Shown piece by piece: positions 7,201 to 13,466 of a stretch of DNA of 16,714 bases. The position numbers and the translations under genes are program-made. Position 1 is the stretch's first letter, and the number at the start of each line of letters is the position of its first letter. The notes below the pieces were generated by a model that was given only the letters and a program-made list of their open reading frames with translations, did no database searches and was not told where the DNA came from. Source of the stretch: Methylovirgula sp. (lineage in GTDB: Bacteria > Pseudomonadota > Alphaproteobacteria > Rhizobiales > Beijerinckiaceae); contig JASHVQ010000010.1 in NCBI GenBank assembly GCA_030044485.1, positions 1 to 16,714 of the forward strand, read 5' to 3'.

Positions 7201-7572
7201 CCAGCCCCACCAATAGCAAACGCCGGCCAGTGCCGAGAGTATGGGGCTATAGCGGCGAAAGGCTCCCGTGCACGATGCCGCGATTCCGCCAACCCGGTCC
7301 GGCGACATCAGAACAAGCTCGACCCAGCCGGGTGCCGCGGCGTAGCTGAGCAGCAGGCCGACGATCAACAGGCCGACAGCGGCACTTCCTTGGCCGGGTA
7401 TGTTTCCCTGCCCGACGAAGAGCGCCGTGATGAGAAACAGCGACTGATTGCTGCCGCCCATGGCCAGGGCGCTCGTGCCCAGCCATCCGAGCCGCCGCGG
7501 ATGCGGTTTCGGCCCTAATTCTTCAGGATGACTTGCCGCAGATGTCCGTTGCCCGGACTTTGATTTGCCCAT
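4249..7572 (-). CDS. APC-family permease fused to HAMP-like, GGDEF and EAL domains
   Basis: The product is a 1107-residue fusion. Residues of about 25-460 form a full APC-superfamily amino acid permease with about 12 membrane helices; GFGAPAFEAATCHVGETVAPARNVPRA is not quoted in full here but resembles the family's conserved E-x-x-x-x-P-x-R-x-x-P-R loop (about 238-256). Two further helices (about 481-500 and 512-535) lead to a HAMP-like segment (about 536-605) and a coiled coil (606-655). The GGDEF domain (about 656-830) has DLDGFKRVND and intact RFGGDEF at 749-753, but the inhibitory site is PVSD rather than RxxD. The EAL domain (about 845-1095) keeps EALLRW, NLSP, EVTES, DDFGTGYSSL, LKIDRSF, AEGIEN and the GQGYLYSKP end, so phosphodiesterase activity is expected. 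The ATG at 7572 has GGGAGG ten bases upstream. I infer an amino-acid- or transport-gated c-di-GMP enzyme, comparable in idea to CbrA, a transporter-kinase fusion. The gene stands alone, divergent from the next gene over 222 bp. Confidence 0.9.
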   Translation of the reverse strand: MGKSKSGQRTSAASHPEELGPKPHPRRLGWLGTSALAMGGSNQSLFLITALFVGQGNIPGQGSAAVGLLIVGLLLSYAAAPGWVELVLMSPDRVGGIAASCTGAFRRYSPILSALAGVCYWWGWVPTCGVTAILSATAIHQWCLPGIPVPVIACGLVLLFTGVNLCGIRWVANLALPIAAASACLAFISMLAPLLSGGMDWARAFDFHLTAPFPGWFGALTSMMAGLYLIGFGAPAFEAATCHVGETVAPARNVPRATLASAGMAAVYFAFLPLIWLGALGPAALGRDLLEVLGPTFAPVFGSFAKSAAIGFMMFNMFHGTLQPLAGAARTMSQLSEDGLAPRFLALRLPTDTPWAATLATAGFAILFLLIGDPIWLIAAANFTYLIGICLPSVAVYLLRRDAPDAVRPFRAPKGTVGLGLAAAGVWGCSALLGFEQFGLPTVVFGLLMAYSGAGLYAWRKLEDRWRRGLRPLGGSLHVKLTGAMLLVLALDAAGYMLAVGAIPDNNQVFVVGLEDIFVLVAILTISVGLVLPGMIAHSANEVKEAAERLAHGTVRDLARAMDALGEGNLQAAHACADVTPVEVHSRDELGAMAVSFNALQQSVKLAAMGLDRAREGLGAARSQLLASNNALATTIQEEKRLATELLRAKEEAVRDALHDPLTGLPNRTFFMRRLKAALSRKGRAATDFAVFFLDLDGFKRVNDSLGHGAGDGLLFEVADRLRGLLRSTERSRHAMTSEPVSDMLARFGGDEFTVLLTEVDGAEDAIAAAMRIEEALSAPFVVEGQEVYATASIGIVASCVAYNAADDILRDADLAMYYAKSRGEARMQIYDDSMHAQATARLHLQTRLRRALSNNEFVLHYQPIVSLRTEKIEGFEALLRWQTPGGDLVHPADFISIAEETGIIIPLGFWVLREACRQLYAWQERVESPHLSMSVNLSPRQFTEPNLARDVQFVLDEARINPASIRLEVTESCTMGDPQRAASILSQLKSIGVKLSIDDFGTGYSSLGHLHRFPFDNLKIDRSFVADLLKKPEAREVVTTILTLAKGLRMEAIAEGIENYEEARELRRLGCAFGQGYLYSKPLPASEITPLLTSRPPISGRPVAAA

Positions 7573-7794
7573 GCCGGAGCAGCCTCCCGTCTAGGCTGCC
7601 AGCATCTCTGAAAGATTGAATCGGCCACAGCCCAAAATCGGCGGCGCCATTAGATAGCCGGGAGTTTTACGAAAGATCGAAACGGATGCGGAAAATTCTA
7701 GCGTTTCGCGAACTGCAGGAACCTCAATACAATCCAACACAGAAGTGTTATGATGCCGAACTAATATTGGCCCGCTCCTTTGGAGGACATCGAT

Positions 7795-8109
7795 ATGAAG
7801 CCCAATATTGTTGTTGTTGCGCTTGGACTCTGTGCCTTCGCCACTCTGGCGCCCGACAGCGCCCAAGCTTATCACGGATGGCACGGCGGCCATTGGGCAG
7901 GCGGTGGCTGGCACGGCGGCTATTGGCGCGGTGGCCGTTACTATGGCCCGGGATGGGGCTGGGGCGCGGCCGCGGCAGGACTTGCCGTCGGCGCGGCCGT
8001 CGGAGCAGCCACCGCCGCTCCATATTATGGCTACGGATATCCGGGATATGGTTATCCTGGGTGCCCCTACGGCTATCATTACTACGGCGGCTATTGCTAT
8101 CCGAATTGA
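7795..8109 (+). CDS. Small secreted Gly/Tyr/His/Trp-rich protein, function unknown
   Basis: The 104-residue protein starts MKPNIVVVALGLCAFATLA and has a clear signal peptide, probably cut after SAQA near residue 25. The mature part has three zones: HGWHGGHW-type repeats rich in Gly, His and Trp; an Ala/Gly hydrophobic stretch (AAAAGLAVGAAVGAATAA) that may be a glycine-zipper-like membrane or assembly segment; and a Tyr/Gly/Pro tail with GYGYPGYGYPG repeats and two Cys. The ATG at 7795 has GGAGG eight bases upstream; the TTG at 7780 would overlap that site. A TATGAT sequence (7749-7754) could be a -10 box, but no good -35 is seen. Such proteins are widespread in Hyphomicrobiales without a known job; a cell-surface, structural or metal-binding role is conceivable. 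The gene ends 13 bp before the stop of the converging large secreted protein. Confidence 0.8.
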   Translation: MKPNIVVVALGLCAFATLAPDSAQAYHGWHGGHWAGGGWHGGYWRGGRYYGPGWGWGAAAAGLAVGAAVGAATAAPYYGYGYPGYGYPGCPYGYHYYGGYCYPN

Positions 8110-8122
8110 GCGTCGAAACGCG

Positions 8123-9979
8123 CTAGGCGCGCGTCGGCCAGTGCCGCTCGTGAAACCAGGCGCGGTAGACGGTCATTTTGGCGCGTTGCGTCGCCGGCGC
8201 ATGCCGCTTGCACGTCGATGCCTCTTCGCTTCCCTCGGGCGCGCCCCAGCGTAGTTCGACGCAATCGTTGAGGTTGTAGGCCATTTCGAGTGCCGCGGCG
8301 CGATCGACCACGTCCTGAAGCGACAGCGTCCAGGCCGAGCCGTCGCTGCGCGTATAGGTGAACTTGCGCGCTGCAAGCTCGGCGGCGAGCGTGCTCTGCA
8401 ATTCGGCCTTCACCTGCGCGACGCTCTTGCCACCGGGCATCGCGTAGCGCTCCGGCCGCGCCGCTACCCGGTCCGGAAAGCCGGTCACCACGTCGATTGC
8501 GATCAGCATGCGAAAATCGCGCGCCGGCGTCGCGAAATCCTCCCATGCGCCGTTGGTCTCGAAGATCGACGCGCCGTCCGGCATGTCGGCGTCGCCGGCC
8601 GCGCTTGCCTGATACTTGCGCCCGTTTTCGACGGCCGTGACGCGCGTCTTCACTTGTTCTTCGAGCGATGTAATCGCATCTTCCATGGCGAGCGCGGGAT
8701 CGAGCGGCTGCGGCGACATCACCTCGTCCATCCGATCGTAGAAATCCTCGGCCGCGAGCTGCGACTGCTCGAGCGAATAATCCCCATATTGATCGTTCTT
8801 CGCGATTTCGACATTTGTTTGCCGCCGCAAGGCGCCGTTCGCGGCGCGTATGATCGGCCTGAAGCGCTTGAAACCGGGGCTGCCGAGCGCGGGATCGTGG
8901 ACGAAGAGGAAATTGCCGCGCCAGAAACGTTTGCGCGTAACGGTGCCGTCGGGCTCCGCGTCGACCGCGAGAAGGACGCCCGCCGCGCTGCCGACCTGCG
9001 GCACGCGCCGCACCAACATCAAAATGTGTCCGTAGGGATCGGCATATATGGTGCCGGGGCGCAGCGCCTCTTGCGCGAGCGGCACGGGATAGAAGTCGGT
9101 GTTGTTGTCGCTGGCCGAGGTCCGTCCATTGCCGGACTGGACGGCGTCGGCGAGCATCGGCAGGAAGTCCCGGAACGACTCGCCGAGCCCCGCTTGACTG
9201 GGCGCGGCGCTCGCCGAGCTGAACCATTGCGAGCACCTGGGCGGCCGGCCTTCGTTGCCGCGCGAGCAATGCGAATAGCCGAAGGGCAGGCCCATTTTGA
9301 ACGCAAAATAAGCGCGCAACATGTAGGGAAGCTTGGCGCAATCCGGGCGGAAGACGATGCCGATCTCGTCCTCGCGCACGCCCAAATAGTCAAAGAGCAT
9401 GTTGCGCGAGCGGTCGCGCAAGACGTCTTGCAGCGTCGGCCAGGAAAGCTCGGTGTCGAGCGGCCCGTCGAAGAGCTTTTGGATCCATGCCGAGTAAAGA
9501 TTTTCCGTCGCCCGGTCCCACGCATTGCGCAGCGGCCAGACGCTTCCCGGCGTCGCGCGCGGCGCGGGCGGGGGCTCGCCGCGCACCGCGATGTCGCGCG
9601 TGATCATCCTGCAGCCGGCGGGCGCCGCGTCGAGGGCCAGCGTCGCGTGCCATGTTCCCGCGGCCGGCGCGGCGACCTCGGCGAACCAGAAATAGGGAGG
9701 GCCGCCTTGCAGGTCGGAAGATTTGGCCGCGACGCTTCCGTCCGGGGCGATCAGCGACAGCTCGCCGCGCAGCGGCTTTTCTGCGGCAAACAGGACGCGC
9801 AACGGCGCCCCCGTCCAAGGCGCGATCGGCGCGGGCAAGACCGCGATTCCGACAGCCGCTTCGCAGCCGCCGGAGGAATCCTGGGCGCGCGACTCCTCGG
9901 CCGAGAAAAACATCAGCAAAATCGCCATGAAAAGCGACAGTGCCAAGTCGGCAACAATGAACCGGCGCCCGAGAAGCAA
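8123..9979 (-). CDS. Large secreted protein with Ig-like part and NlpC/P60-like Cys/His pattern
   Basis: I know no named family for this 618-residue protein. From the TTG at 9979 it starts LLLGRRFIVADLALSLFM (first residue read as Met), a signal peptide with a likely cut after SRA near residue 32. TTG is preferred because GGGAGGGAG ends three bases before it; the open frame runs to an ATG at 10099, but those 40 extra residues look non-coding. About residues 50-125 read as a beta-sandwich (PLRVLFAAEKPLRGELSLIAP, then GTWHATLAL). Residues 212-232 (PDCAKLPYMLRAYFAFKMGLP) and 308-322 (RPGTIYADPYGHILM) resemble the Cys and His motifs of NlpC/P60 papain-like folds, giving Cys214 and His318, with His361 (FLFVHDP) as a possible third residue. 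The C-terminal half is unassigned. A cell-wall or peptide-directed hydrolase in the periplasm is my inference; a catalytically dead relative is as likely. The gene is single, divergent from the DUF302 gene. Confidence 0.72.
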   Translation of the reverse strand: MLLGRRFIVADLALSLFMAILLMFFSAEESRAQDSSGGCEAAVGIAVLPAPIAPWTGAPLRVLFAAEKPLRGELSLIAPDGSVAAKSSDLQGGPPYFWFAEVAAPAAGTWHATLALDAAPAGCRMITRDIAVRGEPPPAPRATPGSVWPLRNAWDRATENLYSAWIQKLFDGPLDTELSWPTLQDVLRDRSRNMLFDYLGVREDEIGIVFRPDCAKLPYMLRAYFAFKMGLPFGYSHCSRGNEGRPPRCSQWFSSASAAPSQAGLGESFRDFLPMLADAVQSGNGRTSASDNNTDFYPVPLAQEALRPGTIYADPYGHILMLVRRVPQVGSAAGVLLAVDAEPDGTVTRKRFWRGNFLFVHDPALGSPGFKRFRPIIRAANGALRRQTNVEIAKNDQYGDYSLEQSQLAAEDFYDRMDEVMSPQPLDPALAMEDAITSLEEQVKTRVTAVENGRKYQASAAGDADMPDGASIFETNGAWEDFATPARDFRMLIAIDVVTGFPDRVAARPERYAMPGGKSVAQVKAELQSTLAAELAARKFTYTRSDGSAWTLSLQDVVDRAAALEMAYNLNDCVELRWGAPEGSEEASTCKRHAPATQRAKMTVYRAWFHERHWPTRA

Positions 9980-10114
9980 TTGCTCCCTCCCTAACCGCAA
10001 TCGAAACGATATTGCGAAAGCTTTGGCTGAATGATGGCAGACCGCCTCGGCCCGCGATTGCCGGGAAACAAAGGCACACGGGGGCGGCGAATATGTCAAA
10101 TGCCCAGCCGCCGG

Positions 10115-10141
10115 TTGACACTAGATGTATATGCACATAAT
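10115..10141 (+). promoter_or_regulatory. Possible promoter of the DUF302 gene
   Basis: A perfect TTGACA (10115-10120) is followed after 15 bp by CATAAT (10136-10141), five of six matches to the -10 consensus but with a short spacer. TGTCAA at 10094-10099 is the exact inverse of the -35 box, so the pair forms an inverted repeat that could be back-to-back -35 boxes or an operator. The leader to the start codon at 10250 would be about 100 bases. Confidence 0.35.
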
Positions 10142-10249
10142 TCTCAGGCATGGCGGCGGCGCGCTTTCCGGGACGGCGCCGGCAAAGTAAGAATCGCGCG
10201 GCAGGCGGATCCGGCTCTGCGCTTTTTCCCCGCGCGGCAAGGGAACGTC

Positions 10250-10741
10250 ATGTCGCAACCAAACCTCGGCGCGCATTCGATAAAAGTCGCGCATGTGAGA
10301 ATCACCACGGCGAAATCATTCGCCGAGGTCGAAGCGGCGCTCGAAAAGTTGCTTCCGAAGATCGACCAGGAGATCCTCGAGGCTTTGGCCGAGGGCGAGC
10401 TCGAACGCGCCAAGCGGCTGGGGCGCGGCTGCGAACTCTTCATCTTCGGCAAACGCGACCACGGGATTTTGCTGCGCAGCGCCGGGCAGACGCGCCGCAC
10501 GGTGCAATATGAAATCGGCAATCCGATCACCGCGGCGTCGATGACGCAATATCAATTGAGCGCCGCTCTCTACGCGCCGTTGCGCGTCTTGCTTTTTCAG
10601 AAGCCCTCGGAAGAAGGGGCGACCTTCGAATACGATCTGCCCTCGTCGCTGTTTGGCCAGTTCGGCGACGAACGCGTGACGGCCGTCGGCGAGAAACTCG
10701 ACGCCGAACTCGAACGCGCCTTGAGGCGCGCCGCGAGCTAG
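10250..10741 (+). CDS. DUF302 domain protein
   Basis: DUF302 proteins are small, widespread alpha/beta proteins without an established function. The 163-residue product begins MSQPNLGAHSIKVAHVRI and keeps the family layout: an N-terminal strand and helix (TTAKSFAEVEAALEKLLPKI), a middle segment with GCELFIFGKRDHGILLRSAG, where the family has 'LLIFGNP'-like text, and YAPLRVLLFQ followed by an acidic loop and FEYDLPSSLFGQF, matching the family's 'LPLRVLVWED...V.YNDP' part. The ATG at 10250 is chosen because AAGGGA lies five bases upstream; the frame is open to 10031 but the upstream part does not look coding and contains a promoter-like sequence. No signal peptide or membrane helix is visible, so it is probably cytoplasmic. 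The thioesterase gene follows after 87 bp on the same strand and may share the transcript. Confidence 0.8.
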   Translation: MSQPNLGAHSIKVAHVRITTAKSFAEVEAALEKLLPKIDQEILEALAEGELERAKRLGRGCELFIFGKRDHGILLRSAGQTRRTVQYEIGNPITAASMTQYQLSAALYAPLRVLLFQKPSEEGATFEYDLPSSLFGQFGDERVTAVGEKLDAELERALRRAAS

Positions 10742-10828
10742 GTCCGCGAGTTCCGCGCACGGATGGACAGGCGCGGCGGGGCGTGGTCAATTGAGACGCA
10801 GGTCCAAAACCGAAGCCACGCCGACCTG

Positions 10829-11317
10829 ATGAGCGCTCAGGAAAAATCCCTGTTCATGACCTTTCTGATGACGCCGGACATGGCCAATTTCTCAGGCCAT
10901 GTCCACGGCGGCGCCATCCTCAAATTGCTCGACCAAGTGGCCTATGCCTGCGCGGCGCGCTATTCCAAAACCTATGTAGTGACGGCTTCGCTCGACCAGG
11001 TGATCTTCAAGGAGCCGATCAAGGTCGGCGAGCTCGTCACCTTCAAGGCCAATGTCAATTACGTCGGGCGCACGTCGATGGAGATCGGCATCAAGGTCGT
11101 GGCCGAGAATCTCACGACCAAGGAGGATCGCCACGCCGTATCCTGCTATTTCACGATGGTGGCGCGCAACGCCGACGGCACGCCCTGCGTTGTTCCGCCG
11201 CTCAAGATCGAGACCGAACTCGATCGGCGCCTCTTCGAGGCCGGCAAGATGCGCAAGGAAATGCGCCGCGAGATCATGGAGCGCAATCGCGCGCTGCATG
11301 TCGGGATTCCGGATTGA
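10829..11317 (+). CDS. Acyl-CoA thioesterase, hotdog fold (YciA/BACH type)
   Basis: The enzyme splits acyl-CoA into free acid and CoA. The 162-residue protein has the type II hotdog signature MANFSGHVHGGAILKLLDQ, with Asn20, His26-Gly-Gly and Asp35 in the positions used for catalysis in YciA and acyl-CoA hydrolase relatives. It continues with YVVTASLDQVIFKEPIKVGELV and the strand VNYVGRTSMEIGIKV, both typical. The C-terminal 35 residues are charged and helical. The start is uncertain: ATG at 10829 (MSAQEKSLFMTFLMTP) gives the usual family N-terminus, while ATG at 10763 adds 22 residues; neither has a good ribosome binding site. The chain-length preference cannot be read from the sequence. The gene converges on the patatin gene with eight bases between stops. 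Thioesterase, patatin and acetoacetate decarboxylase together point to acyl/ketone-body carbon turnover, but the link is by location only. Confidence 0.88.
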   Translation: MSAQEKSLFMTFLMTPDMANFSGHVHGGAILKLLDQVAYACAARYSKTYVVTASLDQVIFKEPIKVGELVTFKANVNYVGRTSMEIGIKVVAENLTTKEDRHAVSCYFTMVARNADGTPCVVPPLKIETELDRRLFEAGKMRKEMRREIMERNRALHVGIPD

Positions 11318-11325
11318 GGCGCGGC

Positions 11326-12519
11326 CTAGGCGTCGCGCAGCCGGTGCACGTCGTGGACGATAATGCCGCTCTCGGGCATTTCGAGCCATTTGCGATGCAA
11401 AAGCGTGCGCTTCGTATCCTCGTAGCCGCTCTGCCAGTGCTCGCGCATGGACGTGCCGGAGAAATCATAATCCTTGGCGTGGCCCTCATAGGCCTTCTGC
11501 TGATAGATCAGATGAAGGATCGTTATGTCCGGCATTTCGGCGAGCTCGTCGCGCAGACGGCGCTCCTCGTCGTTTAACTGATCCTCGGGGACTTTGACGA
11601 GCGCCTGATAGGCGCGCGTCTTCCATTCCCGCAGGCGCTGATACATGTCGGTGTTGTAGCGGGTACGCGACGAATACATGATGTCCTTGTGACGGCCGAG
11701 CACATCCGGCATGTCGCGCGGCAATTGCCCGCGCGCCGAGAAAAGATCGACCTGGAAGACGAGCGAGTTGCAGAGGTCGCTTTGGTCGAGAAGATGCTGC
11801 AACGGCGTGTTCGAGACGATGCCGCCGTCCCAATAATAATCCGTGCCGATCTTCACCATCGGCAGTGCCGGAGGCAGGGCGCCGGAGGCCATGATGTGCT
11901 CCGGGCCGATGACCTCGGTGCGGTTGTCGAAATAGATGAAGTTTCCGGTGAGCACGTTTACCGCGCCGACGGCGAAACGCATGCTGCCGTCGTTGATGAG
12001 CGAGAAATCCACGAAATCATTGAGCGTCTGGGCGAGCGGAGCGGAGTCGTAGAAGCTTATCGCAGTGCGCGCGCCGGCGACGTTGAGCCAGGGATTGAGG
12101 TCGTGCGGCTTGAAGAAGCCGGGCTGGCCCATGGTCATGGTGAGCAGGGCGCTCGTCGCGTTGCGGGCGCGCCGGTAGATGTCCCCGTCCGGCGTATAGG
12201 CCCAGACGTGCCGCTCGGTGATCTTCTTCCAGAAGGCGCGCAGCCTTTCCAGGCGGCGGGCGCGCGAATTTCCGGCGATGATCGCCGCGTTGATGGCGCC
12301 GATCGACACGCCGGTCATCCAATCGGGTTCGATGCCGGCCTCATGCAGCGCTTCATAGACGCCCGCCTGATAGGCGCCGAGCGCACCGCCGCCCTGAAAG
12401 ATCAACGCAATCTGGTTGCAGCGTTCGGGCCGCCAGGGCCTGAAACCTTCCGGCTTGGTACCCGCTTCGACCTTTGCATCCATATCCGTCGCCCGCCCGT
12501 CGCCTGCCACAGAGACCAT
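11326..12519 (-). CDS. Patatin-like phospholipase with C-terminal DUF3734 part
   Basis: Patatin enzymes are Ser-Asp dyad acyl hydrolases acting on lipids. The 397-residue protein has the oxyanion loop FQGGGALGAYQAGV (Gly43-Gly48), the nucleophile elbow GVSIG with Ser72, and the catalytic Asp in YYWDGGIVSNTPL (Asp231-Gly-Gly). The last 130 residues, with YSSRTRYNTDMYQRLREW and ITILHLIYQQKAYEGHAKDYDFS, fit the DUF3734 extension found with bacterial patatins. There is no signal peptide, so a cytoplasmic or membrane-surface location is likely. The start at 12519 is not supported by a clear ribosome binding site; ATG at 12483 is an alternative. It is divergent from the acetoacetate decarboxylase gene over 185 bp. 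In several alphaproteobacteria such patatins sit beside acetoacetate decarboxylase and 3-hydroxybutyrate dehydrogenase genes, which suggests work on polyhydroxybutyrate granules or ketone-body turnover; that role is inferred. Confidence 0.92.
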   Translation of the reverse strand: MVSVAGDGRATDMDAKVEAGTKPEGFRPWRPERCNQIALIFQGGGALGAYQAGVYEALHEAGIEPDWMTGVSIGAINAAIIAGNSRARRLERLRAFWKKITERHVWAYTPDGDIYRRARNATSALLTMTMGQPGFFKPHDLNPWLNVAGARTAISFYDSAPLAQTLNDFVDFSLINDGSMRFAVGAVNVLTGNFIYFDNRTEVIGPEHIMASGALPPALPMVKIGTDYYWDGGIVSNTPLQHLLDQSDLCNSLVFQVDLFSARGQLPRDMPDVLGRHKDIMYSSRTRYNTDMYQRLREWKTRAYQALVKVPEDQLNDEERRLRDELAEMPDITILHLIYQQKAYEGHAKDYDFSGTSMREHWQSGYEDTKRTLLHRKWLEMPESGIIVHDVHRLRDA

Positions 12520-12540
12520 AGGCGGGGCGAATTGCGGTAT

Positions 12541-12582
12541 TGTGACATGTCAGCGTCACATGGCATTCAACGCGAATGTGAC
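12541..12582. promoter_or_regulatory. Putative operator region: three TGTGAC half-sites and a 10 bp palindrome
   Basis: TGTGAC occurs at 12541-12546 and 12577-12582, and its inverse GTCACA at 12555-12560. TGACATGTCA at 12543-12552 is a perfect palindrome overlapping the first. The block starts 22 bp upstream of the patatin start and ends 123 bp before the decarboxylase start, so one bound regulator could control both. The half-sites recall CRP/FNR-type TGTGA sites, but the spacer is 10 bp instead of 6, so a different regulator is possible. Confidence 0.45.
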
Positions 12583-12704
12583 AAGATGCCTGGCTTCGGC
12601 GCGGCGTTGCTTAACAATTGCGACATTTCGCAAGACGCAGATCGGATTGCAATTTTGCGCCGAGAGATCGAGACTTAGCTTCCTCCGAAGCTCGGGAGCA
12701 ATCC

Positions 12705-13451
12705 ATGCGCATCGAAGACGTTCTTCACTTGCCCTCCATGCCGCTCGCCGGGCCGAGCTATCCGAAGGGGCCGTACCGTTTCGTCAACCGCGAATACATG
12801 GTGATTTCTTACGAGACCGATCCCGACATCGTTCGCGCGCAATTGCCGGAGCCGCTCGAACCCGTCGACCGGCCGCTCGTTCATTACGAATGGATCCGCA
12901 TGCCGGATTCCTCAGGCTTCGGAGATTATACCGAAAGCGGCGTGGTGATCGCCTGCCGCTACCAAGGCGAAGAGATGAACTTCGTCGCGCAGATGTATCT
13001 CGACGACGATCCGCCGATCACGGCCGGGCGCGAAATCTGGGGCTTCCCGAAGAAATACGCGCATCCCAAGCTCGAGATCGTCAAGGACACGTTGACGGGA
13101 ACCTTGGGTTACGCCGGCCAGCTCGTAGCCATGGGCACGATGGCCTATAAACACGAAAGCATGGCCGGCAATGGCGAGCTGACCAAGGCCATCCTCACCA
13201 AGACACAGGTCAATCTGAAGCTCATTCCAGGCATCGACGGCAAACCCGCCATATGCCAGCTCGTGTCCTACAATCTCACCGACGTAAGTGTGAAGGGCTC
13301 GTGGATCGGGCCGGGGCGCCTGCATCTTATCCCGCACGTCAACGCCCCGGTGGCCGATCTGCCGGTGCACCGCATCGTCGCCGCGCATCACTTCATCGCC
13401 GATTTGACGTTGCCCTACGGGCGCGTGCTCTACGATTACCTGAAACGCTGA
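12705..13451 (+). CDS. adc: Acetoacetate decarboxylase
   Basis: The enzyme decarboxylates acetoacetate to acetone and CO2 through a Schiff base. The 248-residue protein is of full family length. It carries GREIWGFPKKYAHPKL, where Lys116 and Lys117 match the paired lysines of clostridial Adc (the first forms the Schiff base, the second lowers its pKa). Family segments with likely active-site acids and Arg are also present: KGPYRFVNREYM near residue 29 and DYTESGVVIACRY near Glu77. The ATG at 12705 (MRIEDVLHLPSMPLAGPSYP) has GGGAG seven bases upstream; the frame is open to 12618 but the extra part looks non-coding. The gene shares its promoter region with the divergent patatin gene and ends 15 bp from the converging RND gene. 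With intact lysines it should be active, though acetoacetate decarboxylase-like proteins with other substrates exist. Confidence 0.93.
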   Translation: MRIEDVLHLPSMPLAGPSYPKGPYRFVNREYMVISYETDPDIVRAQLPEPLEPVDRPLVHYEWIRMPDSSGFGDYTESGVVIACRYQGEEMNFVAQMYLDDDPPITAGREIWGFPKKYAHPKLEIVKDTLTGTLGYAGQLVAMGTMAYKHESMAGNGELTKAILTKTQVNLKLIPGIDGKPAICQLVSYNLTDVSVKGSWIGPGRLHLIPHVNAPVADLPVHRIVAAHHFIADLTLPYGRVLYDYLKR

Positions 13452-13466
13452 TGGCGTTAACTTGCG

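Noticed and set aside
7718..7750. An EcfG general stress promoter (GGAAC with CGTT) before the small secreted gene
   Set aside because: GGAAC at 7718 has no CGTT at 16-17 bp distance; the nearest GTGTT is too far.
7860..8100. Short tandem repeats as a CRISPR-like or satellite array
   Set aside because: The repeats are codon-level (Gly-Tyr-Pro and Gly-Trp-His) inside an open frame with a signal peptide; no spacers of constant length.
8654..9994. A 446-codon open frame on the plus strand, antisense to the large secreted protein
   Set aside because: Composition is Arg/Gly/Ala-rich without a fold signature; the minus strand has a signal peptide, a strong ribosome binding site and structured-looking protein.
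12541..12560. A classical CRP site
   Set aside because: TGTGA and TCACA are present, but the spacer is 10 bp rather than the 6 bp of CRP/FNR sites; reported only as an unspecified operator.
13452..13466. GTTAAC in the gap between the decarboxylase and RND genes as a CtrA site
   Set aside because: It lies between two converging stop codons and has no second half-site at N7, so no promoter role is likely.
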